In this document: positions 1 to 8,930 of the stretch, one piece after another
How positions within the stretch are numbered: position 1 is the stretch's first letter
How the letters are laid out: each line of letters begins with the position of its first letter
From: an uncultured Ruminiclostridium sp.
GTDB taxonomy: Bacteria; Bacillota; Clostridia; Oscillospirales; Ruminococcaceae
DNA length: 64,000 nt
NCBI GenBank assembly: GCA_910588335.1
Contig: CAJUQV010000013.1
Span: forward strand, 21,804 to 85,803
Direction of reading: 5' to 3'
Notes under the pieces: generated by a model
Seen by the model: the letters and a program-made list of their open reading frames with translations, nothing else
Database searches by the model: none
What the model was told of the DNA's origin: nothing
Made by a program: the position numbers and the translations under genes

Positions 1-25
1 GAGCGCATAGCTAATGATATTCGGA

Positions 26-1066
26 TTATTCGGTTGTGGAAGGGCTGTAATGAAGATCCTCATTGAATCCCCTGTGGCTTCCCGATTTGTGCGTATATTG
101 TTTTAAGGTTTCTTCGGTAAACAACTTAAATTCGTTTCTGACACCGGGAGGGCCTACAATCTGGGCATTGCTTCCGAATTGGAAAAGCCAGCCGTAGAAG
201 GTTGGACTCACGTCAATATCAGCCTCAATTTCAAAGGAACTTCCCATATCCGTAAAATGAGTTGTCAGTCCGAATCTGTCAATTACCACACCCGCCAGTG
301 AGTTGTCGAAACGCAGCTTTACATTGGTGCGCCGACCGCCGTACATGCTAAAGCGTCTGTTGCAGTGATCGCTTATGTCAAATTCGGGATCTTTGTAGCT
401 TTTTTCGTTCAGGATACGTATCTTTTCCATTTTGTCCGCTCTGAAATCCGCATGTTTTCTGCGTTTATCGTAATATCCCGTGACATAGTAGTTTTCGTCC
501 TTCCATACCAATGCTCTGGGTGAAATCACTAACGGCTGCTTGTTGTTATGATACACTTTTCTTTTTTTCTCATCATAGTTAAAGTATAAAAAACTGATCT
601 TTTTTCCATCCGATATGGCCTCATTAATGTCGTTGATGGTGTAATAAATGCTTTCGTTTGTAGTTTTCACCCTATCGGTGACAGTTATCTGACGCATCAG
701 CTTTTTTTCCTCATATTTTCCCGCCAGAGCCGAAATTTTCCGTATCAGTTTAATGGATTTGCGTTTGCTTATAAATTTTGAACTTGCAACAGCATTGGCG
801 AGTAAATACAGCTCCGGAAGCTCAAATTCTCTGCTTGCCAAAAAATAAGTTGTATTCCTCGCTTGTTTATCCGCGACAATGTCCATACCATAGTTTCAGA
901 GTGCTTCTATGTCATTATACATTGTCTTTCTTTCGCTTTCAACACCGTATTCGCTAAGGTGTGCTTCAAGCTGTGCAAGTGATAATCCGTGATTTTCGTC
1001 GGTTTCCTCCCTGAATATTCGAGCCAGAATCAGAATCCTGCTTTTTTGTTTATGAGATTTTGCCAC
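26..1066 (-). pseudogene. WYL-domain transcriptional regulator interrupted by an in-frame TGA
   Basis: The long downstream part (286 codons from the ATG at 886) is a WYL-type ligand-sensing regulator, with the effector-domain pattern ISFLYFNYDEKKRK...VISPRALVWKDENYYVTGYY. Upstream in the same frame, a GTG at 1066 with an ideal AGGAGG five bases before it opens an HTH-like region (KSRILILARIFREET, LSLAQLEAHL, ERKTMYNDIEAL) typical of this family's DNA-binding domain. The two parts are separated only by a TGA at 896-898, between EAL and NYGMDIV. Family members often have Arg-Asn there, so a CGA to TGA transition explains the break. Either the gene is dead, or a short HTH peptide and a WYL fragment are made separately, or the base is a sequencing error. 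WYL regulators usually sense nucleic acid or nucleotide ligands; the target here is unknown. Confidence 0.8.
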
Positions 1067-1250
1067 ATTAACCTCCTTTTTCGTAGTGGGTTTTTCTCTC
1101 TCTTACGACTTAAGCCGCTTTATACTGTTATGTGATCATAACATCTCTACTTTCCTCTACTGTAAAGAAAATTAAATTGTAAGATATTGCCTTTTTTCCT
1201 CCTTTCCGACATCGCGCTTCGGGAAATCCTTTTCTCCTTTGGAGCAGTGT

Positions 1251-1308
1251 CATACCAATCTTAGTGTTAACAGCAGGTTATGTAGTGTCAAAGCAAGGAT
1301 TGGTATCA
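1251..1308. repeat. Palindromic repeat, family E-like (E0)
   Basis: The ends CATACCAATCTT and AAGGATTGGTATC are inverted copies of each other and match the termini of the dispersed TAATACCAATC family found elsewhere in the window. The interior differs from the standard members, so this may be an old or hybrid copy. Confidence 0.5.
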
Positions 1309-1573
1309 GATGCTTATATTCAGCGATTTTCGGTAAATTGCGGAGGAGGGGGAAAAGAGGGACGTGGCTTTTTATCGGAAATCGATGGGGACTTGATAAC
1401 ATAAAAAACAAATTGTATAGTTTTGCTGTTTTTTTATAAAATGACAAAAAGCGCAATTTGTTAACAAAAGTCGAATATTACAAATAGTATAATAACGTGT
1501 TTATTTGACAATATTTGTAAAAGAATATAACCGGTTCCGGATATCTCCGACTCTTAGGCAGCGGCGGACATCT

Positions 1574-1640
1574 CGGTTCATTGGGGAATTTTTATCCGCC
1601 AATGAACCTTGGAATTGCAAAGTAATTCCGTTAGCTTGTT
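1574..1640. repeat. Double-hairpin module, copy 1
   Basis: A 10-bp stem (GGTTCATTGG at 1575-1584 with CCAATGAACC at 1599-1608) is followed at once by a second palindrome, GGAATTGCAAAGTAATTCC, and then CTTGTT. The same architecture, with an almost identical second hairpin but a different first stem, recurs at 33427-33489. Function unknown; both copies lie in long spacers. Confidence 0.45.
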
Positions 1641-1724
1641 AAAACTGCGCTTAAAAAAATCTTAAAAACTATTACTCACAGTATACAAAGTAAAAAAATT
1701 GACAAAATAAAAGAAATTTACTTA

Positions 1725-2873
1725 TTAATCTTCGTCTTCCTCCTCATCTTCATCTTCTTCATCTTCGTCATCCGCTTCTTTGCCATCGCTCACATAAGCC
1801 GCTCTCGAATAAGAGGAATTTTCAAACAACACGTCGGCTACTGTTTCCAGCAGACTCTGATACTGCATCTTTTTAATCCACTGCTTAGGCAGTTTTTTTC
1901 TTCCGTACCAGACACCGAGTATACCTCCGGTTATAGCTCCGCAGGCGGCGCTGTCCCCGTCGTGATTGGCGGACAGTTCTATTGCAAAGCGGAAATTAGT
2001 CTGATGTACAATAGCGCTGTAAACGGCTATGGCAAGGCAGGAGATGGCGCTGAAGCCGTCTCCCAGTTCCGCTATGCCTTCAAGAGGGTCTATATCCTCG
2101 TTGGCGGCAAGATCAATCGCCGCTTGAAGCATGTTATAAGTGTTTTCATTGTTTGGGTAAGCTGCCAAAAGAGCCATGGCATTGTTTATTGCTTCGTCCA
2201 CTGATTTGTCGGTCATAAGTTCCGCAGTTATTGCCGCATATACGCCGCAGGGCAGGTATCCGTCGGGATGAGAATGGGTTATAGCGCCAATGTCGCAGCC
2301 TATTCTGAAAGCCATATCGGGACTTTGACCGTAAAACAGCCCGGCCGAAACCACGCGTTTTACCGCGCCTGCGTCTTTATTGTTGTTTAAGCGTTTTCCG
2401 AGGGTGCCATAACTGTTGTTTTTGGCTTCAAGAAGGGCGTCGATATTAACGTCGTTAAGCCTTCTCGAACGACCTAACCCCTTAGAGCGCAGCAGGGAGG
2501 ACATATTTGGGTTAAGCTTTTTATCAAAAAGCCATTCATATTCCGGTCCCGCTATTGTTTTGGTCTGCATATAAAGCCACATCTGATAGGAATAGAAAAC
2601 ATAATTGGCCACAGAAGCATTTTCATCCGAAACATGCTCGTTTTGCGCCCAGAGTATTCCGTCGGCAGTAAAAAGCGACATTTGCGTCGCTTCGGTAAAA
2701 AGGGCGGTTTTTGTTTTTTTGTTTATGGCAAGCTCCATGGCGCCTTTTTTTTCAAAGGTGCCGCAGATTTCGTCAAAACTCAGCTTCATAAGTGGGTAGC
2801 CAAAGGCATCTCCGATGGCGCTGCCGATTATGGCTCCTTCAAATTTGTCCATGTACTTTTCAGTTTTGTTCAT
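1725..2873 (-). CDS. ADP-ribosylglycohydrolase family protein with altered metal motif
   Basis: A 382-residue member of the ADP-ribosylglycohydrolase (DraG/ARH) superfamily. The N-terminal FEGAIIGSAIGDAFGYP and the C-terminal NHDGDSAACGAITGGILG blocks are characteristic of the fold that removes ADP-ribose from proteins or small molecules. The usual T-D-D-T-Q-M metal-binding block reads T-E-A-T-Q-M here (residues 60-65), so one aspartate ligand is replaced by alanine and another by glutamate, while the C-terminal D-G-D-S ligands remain. Activity may be changed or lost. The protein ends in a run of Asp and Glu (about 17 of the last 20 residues), which is not part of the catalytic fold. It is monocistronic, with no ADP-ribosyltransferase partner nearby. 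Confidence 0.85.
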   Translation of the reverse strand: MNKTEKYMDKFEGAIIGSAIGDAFGYPLMKLSFDEICGTFEKKGAMELAINKKTKTALFTEATQMSLFTADGILWAQNEHVSDENASVANYVFYSYQMWLYMQTKTIAGPEYEWLFDKKLNPNMSSLLRSKGLGRSRRLNDVNIDALLEAKNNSYGTLGKRLNNNKDAGAVKRVVSAGLFYGQSPDMAFRIGCDIGAITHSHPDGYLPCGVYAAITAELMTDKSVDEAINNAMALLAAYPNNENTYNMLQAAIDLAANEDIDPLEGIAELGDGFSAISCLAIAVYSAIVHQTNFRFAIELSANHDGDSAACGAITGGILGVWYGRKKLPKQWIKKMQYQSLLETVADVLFENSSYSRAAYVSDGKEADDEDEEDEDEEEDED

Positions 2874-2942
2874 CTTTTACGCCTACCTGCACAAGCGAGG
2901 TTCCTTTCTTTCATATAATTGATTGTTATGATCATTTTTGTT

Positions 2943-4388
2943 TTACCTATTTTCCGTTTTATCTGCCTTTTGTTTTTTTGCGCGGTGATTGGCTTCGGTT
3001 TCGGTCATTTTTTCAAGCTCCGGGGAGGAGTAGGGGATTCGTGGGGTATAATGCCAGCCTTCGGTGCTTTCGGCGTTGTATATGTTTCTGCAAAAAACAG
3101 GAGAACCTATCATTGCAAGCAGATGTTCCAGATAATCGTAGTATACTCCCGGAGTCAGTACAGTTCTTGGCGCGGTAGTATCGGAACATGCCTTCCGCAC
3201 TATTCCGTCAACCATCATTACGCAATTGGAGGTGACCGCAAAATATGTTTTCATTTTTCCGCTGTTGAATTTATAAAAATTTGAGCCTGTACAGTTCCAC
3301 ATTTTGCTGCCCCAGTCAAAAACGCTTTCGCCCTTTGCGTCGGGATTATCCTTTACCACATTGCTCAAAGGGGGATCCCACGGGAATACCATTTCCTTTA
3401 TTTTGGCTATTTCTTCTTTAACCGCCTGCTTTTGGTTATCATTAAGTCTGAAGCCATAGCTGTATATTTCTCTGGGTGTGGCCGTAACGTAAAACCTTAC
3501 ATAAGGCTCTTTCTTTGCCACTATCAAAATTCCGTCGCCCACACCGCCGAACAGCGAAACGGTGTCAAGATCATATGAGCCGTAGGAAAGCACCTCTCCT
3601 TCAAAGCAGATATCACAGTGGCCCAATGTGCCCAGACCTTTTTCGCTCACGTGAATCATTACCTCCATATCGGGAGGCTCCTCGGATTCTTTACCCGAAG
3701 GATAGAAGGTCAAAAGTTCTTTTTTCGCGTTTTCGGGGTCAAGAATATTTTTTCTGCGTCTTGTTTTAAGATTTATAAAGGGCATCAGGGTGGATAAAAG
3801 GGCCGGCATTGGCAGAGTCATTTTTCCGGTAAATTTTTTTCTTATTCCTTCCGGCAAGCATTGGAATATGAAATCCGACAGAAGAAAGGCTCCGTATAGT
3901 ACACAGTAAATACCGGCAACTACCAAAAAGCTTCTTTTCCCCATACCGGGAACAAATATCATAAGAACTCCGAAAACAATGAAAAATATGAACAGCAGCA
4001 ATTCTTTAAGACGGCCCGGCACATTGTCCCGACGGTCTATAACGTAATCCACTATCTTTATAAGTGCGTTTACGAGAATATAGGCGGTAAAGACAAAATA
4101 AATCGGGGCATAACCGAACTTTGGGAGCATTATAATGAATATTCCCGAGAATACGTTGAAAAATCCTCCGAAAAGCACATTTCCCATCGCGGCCTTTGAA
4201 AGATTTTTCCTTTTCAGTATTGCCGACAGTATAAGCCCTGCGCCCTGCACCGTTACAACGCCTCCTCCTACGAGTGAGGCGGCGTGCAGAACCACATCGC
4301 CCGCCGAAAGTGTATAAATTCCCGCCGCAATTATAATAGCGCCGGTAATCAGGCATACCAGCGGATAAAGCTTTGAATTTCTGTTCAT
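2943..4388 (-). CDS. DUF308/HdeD-like membrane protein fused to a possible permuted papain-fold domain
   Basis: 481 residues. Residues 8-176 form six predicted membrane helices in three glycine-rich pairs, resembling the DUF308 (HdeD-type) membrane domain. The soluble C-terminal half contains GLGTLGHCDI (His257) and, about 130 residues later, TSNCVMMVDGI (Cys389) followed by LTPGVYYDYLEHL. An early His and a later Asn-Cys is the order seen in circularly permuted NlpC/P60-like (papain-fold) domains; that assignment is my inference, not a firm family match. GGAG lies nine bases before the ATG. It reads in the same direction as rlmH and the carboxypeptidase gene, across a 77-bp gap. Substrate and role are unknown; a cell-envelope function is plausible. 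Confidence 0.6.
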   Translation of the reverse strand: MNRNSKLYPLVCLITGAIIIAAGIYTLSAGDVVLHAASLVGGGVVTVQGAGLILSAILKRKNLSKAAMGNVLFGGFFNVFSGIFIIMLPKFGYAPIYFVFTAYILVNALIKIVDYVIDRRDNVPGRLKELLLFIFFIVFGVLMIFVPGMGKRSFLVVAGIYCVLYGAFLLSDFIFQCLPEGIRKKFTGKMTLPMPALLSTLMPFINLKTRRRKNILDPENAKKELLTFYPSGKESEEPPDMEVMIHVSEKGLGTLGHCDICFEGEVLSYGSYDLDTVSLFGGVGDGILIVAKKEPYVRFYVTATPREIYSYGFRLNDNQKQAVKEEIAKIKEMVFPWDPPLSNVVKDNPDAKGESVFDWGSKMWNCTGSNFYKFNSGKMKTYFAVTSNCVMMVDGIVRKACSDTTAPRTVLTPGVYYDYLEHLLAMIGSPVFCRNIYNAESTEGWHYTPRIPYSSPELEKMTETEANHRAKKQKADKTENR

Positions 4389-4465
4389 TAAAATTCTCCG
4401 TGTGAACGACTATCATTTAAATAATATAAGACAGTTTTCCGCTTATTATGGTTTATTGTTTAATT

Positions 4466-4945
4466 TTACTTGTGATACCGTCTGTTATTGATAATAGTAT
4501 ACGCTCTGTATATTTGTTCCATAAGCATTACTCTTGCAAGCTGATGAGGAAAGGTCATTTCCGACATGGAAAGCCTGCGGTTCGATGCTTTTTTAACTTG
4601 TTCGGAAAGTCCGTAAGAGCTGCCTATTATAAATACGGCCGTTCCGAATCCGTCGATGGCGCTTTTTTCAAGCTCCAAAGCAAATTCCTTACTGTTTTTT
4701 CTCGCGCCTTCTATACAAAGAGTATAAACACATGCGTTTGCGGGCAATTTTTTCAGCAGTCTTTGCCCCTCTTTTTCAAGCGCCAAAGCAGTTTCAGCCT
4801 CCGAAGGGTTTTCGGAAAGCCGTTCTGCTTCGATTTCCTCCACCGTAATGCGGCAGAAAGCGGACAGCCTTTTTTCGTATTCCTTACAGGCTTCTTTAAG
4901 ATAATTTTCCTTTAGTTTTCCTACGCAAAGTAATATTATATTCAT
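4466..4945 (-). CDS. rlmH: 23S rRNA pseudouridine-1915 N3-methyltransferase RlmH
   Basis: RlmH is a SPOUT-class (trefoil-knot) methyltransferase that adds a methyl group to pseudouridine 1915 in helix 69 of 23S rRNA, using S-adenosylmethionine. The sequence shows the family start MNIILLCVGKLKE, the knot region FIIGSSYGLSE, and the C-terminal block SMSEMTFPHQLARVML...YRAYTIINNRRYHK. I chose the ATG at 4945 (159 aa, the standard length) over one three codons upstream. It lies 20 bp downstream of the carboxypeptidase gene and is probably co-transcribed with it. Confidence 0.95.
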   Translation of the reverse strand: MNIILLCVGKLKENYLKEACKEYEKRLSAFCRITVEEIEAERLSENPSEAETALALEKEGQRLLKKLPANACVYTLCIEGARKNSKEFALELEKSAIDGFGTAVFIIGSSYGLSEQVKKASNRRLSMSEMTFPHQLARVMLMEQIYRAYTIINNRRYHK

Positions 4946-4965
4946 ATTAAACAAATTGTCGATTT

Positions 4966-6384
4966 TTAGCGCCCCGCATTTTTTCGTCTGCGAAGCCGTT
5001 CGTTGCGTCTCGCCTCCTGAATCAATCTTCTGCGGCGCACAGTCATAAGCACGATATTTATAAAGATACAGGCGATCAGAAGCATTAACAGAGGGGAAAA
5101 CCAGGAGGTTTCGGTAAGGGATTTCGCCCTGTCCGCAAGATAAGCTATCTGTGAACGTTCAATGGATTTCGCTGCCACCAGGTCAACGGTTTTTACCACT
5201 TCGCCCTGATATACTATATCCATTTTTCCGAGTATTTCTCCTTTTTTTACGGGAGCAATGACTTCGTCGAAATTCAGGGTTCTTTTTCTCTGAATAGGCC
5301 CGTTTTTATCCTCCGCCAAATCCGACGGGATTATGGTGGTAAAATCCGAGTCTGCAACTAATTGTATACGGTCTTCTTCCCCCTGGAGCACATCAAGCTC
5401 GGTGCAGATCTCCCCTTTTGAGATTACTTCCTGATAAATAAAGCTTTTATATGCCCATTCGTATAGGTTGTAATGATCCAATGCGCTGTACTGATACTTT
5501 TCGCCCGAATCGTTATAAAACGGTGCCTGCATGGTTACCAGAAGGTAGGTGTATCCGTTTTTCTGGGCGGTGGTAACAAGGCTTCGCCCTCCCGGGTGGG
5601 TACCCGCGTCATCGTAGTATTCGTCAATGCTGCCCGTTTTTATTCCATGAACGTAATCCAGGTAAAAGTCAGAGCTGGGCGTAATAAGCTGGTTGGTTGT
5701 GAACATTGTATATCCTTCGGGATTATGGACGTTTGGCGGAAAGTCGTAGCTGTATGTGTCGCATATCTCCATGAAGCCGGGGACACGGTCGTAGGCATAT
5801 CTTGAAATAAGATACATATCATAGGGGGTGGAGTAATTTTCCGCTTCCCAAAGGCCATGGGTGTTTGAAAAGTGGGTGCCGGTGCAGCCTAAGCGTTTAG
5901 CGGTTGCGTTCATAAGGGTGGTAAAATTCTCTATGCTGCCGCAAAGGTTCAGGGCGAGTATATTGGCGGCTTCGCAGGCGGAAACCAACATCAGCGCGTA
6001 CAGGCAATCCCGATAGGTAAGATTGGTCTGACCGGCTTCAAAAGCGGCGTTAGAAGCCCCGGCCTTGTTTGGGTCGCCTTCCCAGAACTCGTTTGTGGAG
6101 TCATAGCCTACCCTTACCGAGGAATCCAAGTCGGGACAATTTTCAAGCACCACTATCGCCGTCATTATTTTGGTGATGGAAGCGGGGTAAAAACGTTTGT
6201 TCTCGTTTTTGGCGTAAATGACCACGTCGGTGTCCAGATTTACCATATAAACGCCCTCGCTGTAAATCTTGTCCACCACTGGAACAAAATCCGCGCTTAC
6301 GGTGAGCCCGGTCGAAAATTGTATGATAAAAGCAAAAATTAACAGATAAGCTAAAATGCTCCTATATTTTTTAACATATCGCAT
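4966..6384 (-). CDS. D-alanyl-D-alanine carboxypeptidase, peptidase S11 family
   Basis: A low-molecular-weight penicillin-binding protein (DacA/DacF type, 472 aa) that trims the terminal D-Ala of peptidoglycan stem peptides outside the membrane. It has an N-terminal signal segment (residues 9-28), the catalytic SxxK motif S69-I-T-K72, and the KTG motif at 249-251. The second motif, normally S-x-N, reads S135-A-C137, an unusual replacement of the Asn. A C-terminal membrane helix (about 428-446) is followed by a very Arg-rich tail, so the protein may be anchored at both ends or after signal cleavage. AAGGAG precedes the ATG. It is transcribed leftward with rlmH just downstream and diverges from metY. 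Confidence 0.9.
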   Translation of the reverse strand: MRYVKKYRSILAYLLIFAFIIQFSTGLTVSADFVPVVDKIYSEGVYMVNLDTDVVIYAKNENKRFYPASITKIMTAIVVLENCPDLDSSVRVGYDSTNEFWEGDPNKAGASNAAFEAGQTNLTYRDCLYALMLVSACEAANILALNLCGSIENFTTLMNATAKRLGCTGTHFSNTHGLWEAENYSTPYDMYLISRYAYDRVPGFMEICDTYSYDFPPNVHNPEGYTMFTTNQLITPSSDFYLDYVHGIKTGSIDEYYDDAGTHPGGRSLVTTAQKNGYTYLLVTMQAPFYNDSGEKYQYSALDHYNLYEWAYKSFIYQEVISKGEICTELDVLQGEEDRIQLVADSDFTTIIPSDLAEDKNGPIQRKRTLNFDEVIAPVKKGEILGKMDIVYQGEVVKTVDLVAAKSIERSQIAYLADRAKSLTETSWFSPLLMLLIACIFINIVLMTVRRRRLIQEARRNERLRRRKNAGR

Positions 6385-6612
6385 ATGGACAAAACTCCTT
6401 TTTTAGGGTATAATAGATAGCGGGACTTTTTGGGGATCGTATATCCGATTCTCATAAAGCTGTCATAGCTAATACTATTATACCAAATCGGAAGGAAAAG
6501 TTAAAGCCCTAAATTGAAATTTTATGAAAAATTTCATAATTCCCGCAAAAAGTAATGTTTATTTTAAGATTGTATATGAACAAATGCAGAAAAAGAAAGG
6601 AAAATACAAAAA

Positions 6613-7896
6613 ATGGAGAAGGACTACTTATTTGACACCAAGGTGATACAGTCGGGTTACGACGGAGATCCGATCACTCATTCTACGGTGCCTCCGCTTT
6701 ACATGACCAACGCTTATTCATTCGACAGCACGGACCATGCTAAGCGCTTATTCGAACTGTCGGAACCGGGGAATATTTACAGCCGTCTTCAGAATCCCAC
6801 CTGCGAGTTTTTTGAGAAAAAGATTTCCGATCTCGACGGAGGTGTTGGGGCTCTGTCCTTCGCTTCGGGTCACGCGGCTATTTTCAACACCGTGGTTAAT
6901 CTCTGTCAGGAGGGAGACGAGGTGGTAAGCTCCATTAACATTTACGGCGGAGCGATAAATATGTTGGGCGTATCGCTGAAAAGGCTGGGTATCAACGTAA
7001 AGTTTGTTGATCCCGATGACTTTGAGGCATGGGAAAATGCTATTACGGACAGAACAAAACTTTTATTTACCGAGATAGTGGGTAATCCCAACGTAAATGT
7101 TGCCGACCTTGAAAAAATAGCGGAGATCGCCCACAGACACGGTATTCCTTTTGCAGCGGACAGCACTTTCACCACTCCGTATCTTTGCCGTCCCATCGAA
7201 TTCGGCGCCGATTTTGTAATACACAGCGCCACTAAATTTTTGGCCGGTCACGGTTCGGTAATGGCGGGCGTGGTAGTAGACAGCGGACGGTTCAAATTTA
7301 AGGACAACCCTCGGTTTCCCCTTTACAATGCTCCGGATCCTTCATATCACGGAGTGGTATTCGCCGACTTAGGTGAAAGCGCCTTTATTTTAAGATTAAG
7401 AGCGCTTATAACAAGAGATTTTGGCGCCTGCCTCTCTCCGTTTAACGCATATCTCGGCATTATCGGAATCGAAACTCTTTCTCTGCGAATGGCGAGGCAC
7501 TGTGAGAATGCGTTGGCGGCGGCGGAATTTTTAGAGTCAAGAAGCGAGGTGGAGAAGGTCAACTGCCCGATGCTCAAGAGCAGCAAATATTATCAGCGGG
7601 CGCAGAAGTACATACCGAAAGGAGCGGGCGGTGTTTTCACCTTCGAGTTAAAGGGAGGAAGGGACGCGGGGGCTAAATTTATGGACAGCCTTAAGCTTCT
7701 TAAAATAGTGGCAAACGTAGGGGACGTAAGATCAATGGTTATTCATCCAGCTACCACCACACATTCGCAGCTTACTCCGGAGCAGCTTAAGCAAAGCGGT
7801 ATAAGCGAAAATACGGTAAGGCTTTCAATAGGCCTTGAGGACAAGGCGGACATTATCGCCGATCTGGATCAGGCGCTTGAACAAACAAAAAAGTAA
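6613..7896 (+). CDS. metY: O-acetylhomoserine sulfhydrylase (Cys/Met metabolism PLP enzyme)
   Basis: A 427-residue member of the Cys/Met-metabolism PLP family. MetY converts O-acetylhomoserine plus sulfide to homocysteine. Family blocks are present: QSGYDGDPITHSTVPPLYMTN at the N-terminus, YSRLQNPTCEFFEKKI, ALSFASGHAAI, and the PLP lysine K208 in HSATKFLAGHG. The length and the long inserts fit the homocysteine synthase subgroup better than cystathionine gamma-synthase. AAAGGAAAA lies about 10 bases before the ATG. I looked for a SAM or T-box leader in the 228-bp upstream spacer and saw none. It is the first of three same-strand genes and supplies the substrate for MetH, encoded 16 kb away. 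Confidence 0.93.
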   Translation: MEKDYLFDTKVIQSGYDGDPITHSTVPPLYMTNAYSFDSTDHAKRLFELSEPGNIYSRLQNPTCEFFEKKISDLDGGVGALSFASGHAAIFNTVVNLCQEGDEVVSSINIYGGAINMLGVSLKRLGINVKFVDPDDFEAWENAITDRTKLLFTEIVGNPNVNVADLEKIAEIAHRHGIPFAADSTFTTPYLCRPIEFGADFVIHSATKFLAGHGSVMAGVVVDSGRFKFKDNPRFPLYNAPDPSYHGVVFADLGESAFILRLRALITRDFGACLSPFNAYLGIIGIETLSLRMARHCENALAAAEFLESRSEVEKVNCPMLKSSKYYQRAQKYIPKGAGGVFTFELKGGRDAGAKFMDSLKLLKIVANVGDVRSMVIHPATTTHSQLTPEQLKQSGISENTVRLSIGLEDKADIIADLDQALEQTKK

Positions 7897-7916
7897 GGGA
7901 GTGAACCGGTTAAAAA

Positions 7917-8636
7917 ATGATACTTATAACAGGCGACACCCATGGTGATATGACAAGGTTTGCGGCAAAGCAGGTAAAAACACTGAAAAAGAACGATTCG
8001 CTTATTATCTGCGGTGATTTCGGATTTATCTGGGACGGCTCCAAGGCGGAGAAGCACAGGTTAAAGCAGTTGGGAAGAAAAAAATACAACATTCTTTTTG
8101 TGGAAGGCGTTCACGAGAACTTCGAGGAGCTTAAAAAGTACGATACCGAGGAATGGTGCGGCGGAATGACGCGCAAGATAAGCGGAAATTTGAGGCAGTT
8201 ACTACGCGGTCAGGTGTATGAAATAAGCGGGAAAAAGTTTTTTGCCTTCGGCGGAGGAAGGAGCGAGGAGAACGATACCTATCTTAACCCTTCGGATAAG
8301 GCGGCGGAAAATCGGTGGCGTATGGAGATACCGACCGATGAGGAGCTGGCTGAAGGATTAAGGAACCTTGAAAAACACGGGAATCGGGTGGATTACATAG
8401 TGAGCTATGAGCCTCCCGCCAAGATAAGCGAGTTTTTAAACTTGGGAAAAACGGACAGAAACCACATAAATACTTATTTTGAACAGATTCGTGAAAAAAT
8501 CGAGTTTGGCCGCTGGTTTTTCGGAAGGCATCATATAAACAAGCTTATACCGCCAAAGTATTATGCGGTATTTGATAGCGTCGTTGACGCGGAAGAAGAA
8601 CCGAAGGTCGTTAATGCGCTGAAAATGATAAAATAA
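7917..8636 (+). CDS. Metallophosphoesterase-fold protein with degenerate active site
   Basis: 239 residues with the calcineurin-like phosphoesterase fold: ITGDTHGD at the N-terminus, ICGDFGFIWDG, RGQVYEISGKKFFAFGG and LEKHGNRVDYI, in the order of a common Firmicutes subfamily. Three expected metal or phosphate ligands differ from the family: GNHEN is GVHEN, the T/S-H-x-P block is SYEPP, and the terminal GHYH is GRHH. The first two blocks, with the GD residues, are intact. This pattern suggests a protein that keeps the fold but has weak or no hydrolase activity, perhaps binding a ligand. It starts 20 bp after metY and is followed 33 bp later by the YdbC-like gene, so the three are probably one operon. 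The phosphoesterase at 54547-55236 has all the motifs and is a useful contrast. Confidence 0.85.
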   Translation: MILITGDTHGDMTRFAAKQVKTLKKNDSLIICGDFGFIWDGSKAEKHRLKQLGRKKYNILFVEGVHENFEELKKYDTEEWCGGMTRKISGNLRQLLRGQVYEISGKKFFAFGGGRSEENDTYLNPSDKAAENRWRMEIPTDEELAEGLRNLEKHGNRVDYIVSYEPPAKISEFLNLGKTDRNHINTYFEQIREKIEFGRWFFGRHHINKLIPPKYYAVFDSVVDAEEEPKVVNALKMIK

Positions 8637-8669
8637 AAAAATTTAATTCAAAAGAAAGGAAGACACAAA

Positions 8670-8909
8670 ATGGCAGGAGAATTTAAATTTGAAATAACCA
8701 AAGAACTGGGGGTTATTTCCGAAAACGCTAAGGGATGGCGCAAGGAACTGAATATGGTAAGCTGGAATGATAGGGAGCCTAAGTATGATATAAGAGAATG
8801 GTCCCCCGATCATGAGAGAATGGGAAAAGGCGTCAGTCTTACTGAGGAGGAGTTAGTCGCTTTATCGGAGCTTATCCAAGACCGGGATTCGGAAGACAGT
8901 TTTGAGTAA
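8670..8909 (+). CDS. YdbC/PC4-like single-stranded nucleic-acid-binding protein
   Basis: 79 residues similar to the small YdbC family, which has the fold of the transcriptional coactivator PC4/p15 and binds single-stranded DNA as a dimer. Visible signs are KELGVISENAKGWRKELNMVSWN, PKYDIREWSPDHERMGKG and an acidic C-terminal helix LTEEELVALSELI. AAAGGAAG lies eight bases before the ATG. It is the last gene of the metY group and is closed by a strong terminator at 8931-8964. Confidence 0.85.
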   Translation: MAGEFKFEITKELGVISENAKGWRKELNMVSWNDREPKYDIREWSPDHERMGKGVSLTEEELVALSELIQDRDSEDSFE

Positions 8910-8930
8910 AAAAGCTTGTTGGGAAAAGGA

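Larger units (their letters stand above)
1067..1724. other. AT-rich intergenic region with repeats, no gene
   Basis: Between the broken WYL gene and the ADP-ribosylglycohydrolase gene, both read leftward. I see no credible coding frame; two opposing short frames at 1239-1456 overlap each other and lack family signatures. The stretch holds an inverted-repeat element at 1251-1308 and a double-hairpin module at 1574-1640, listed separately. The part nearest 1067 should carry the promoter of the WYL gene. Confidence 0.6.

Noticed and set aside
4006..4416. 136-residue minus-strand frame overlapping the DUF308 gene
   Set aside because: Out-of-frame shadow, rich in Arg and Cys, without a ribosome binding site.
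6385..6612. Possible SAM riboswitch before metY
   Set aside because: I looked for the S-box stems and conserved loops and saw only a short AAATTT-type palindrome.
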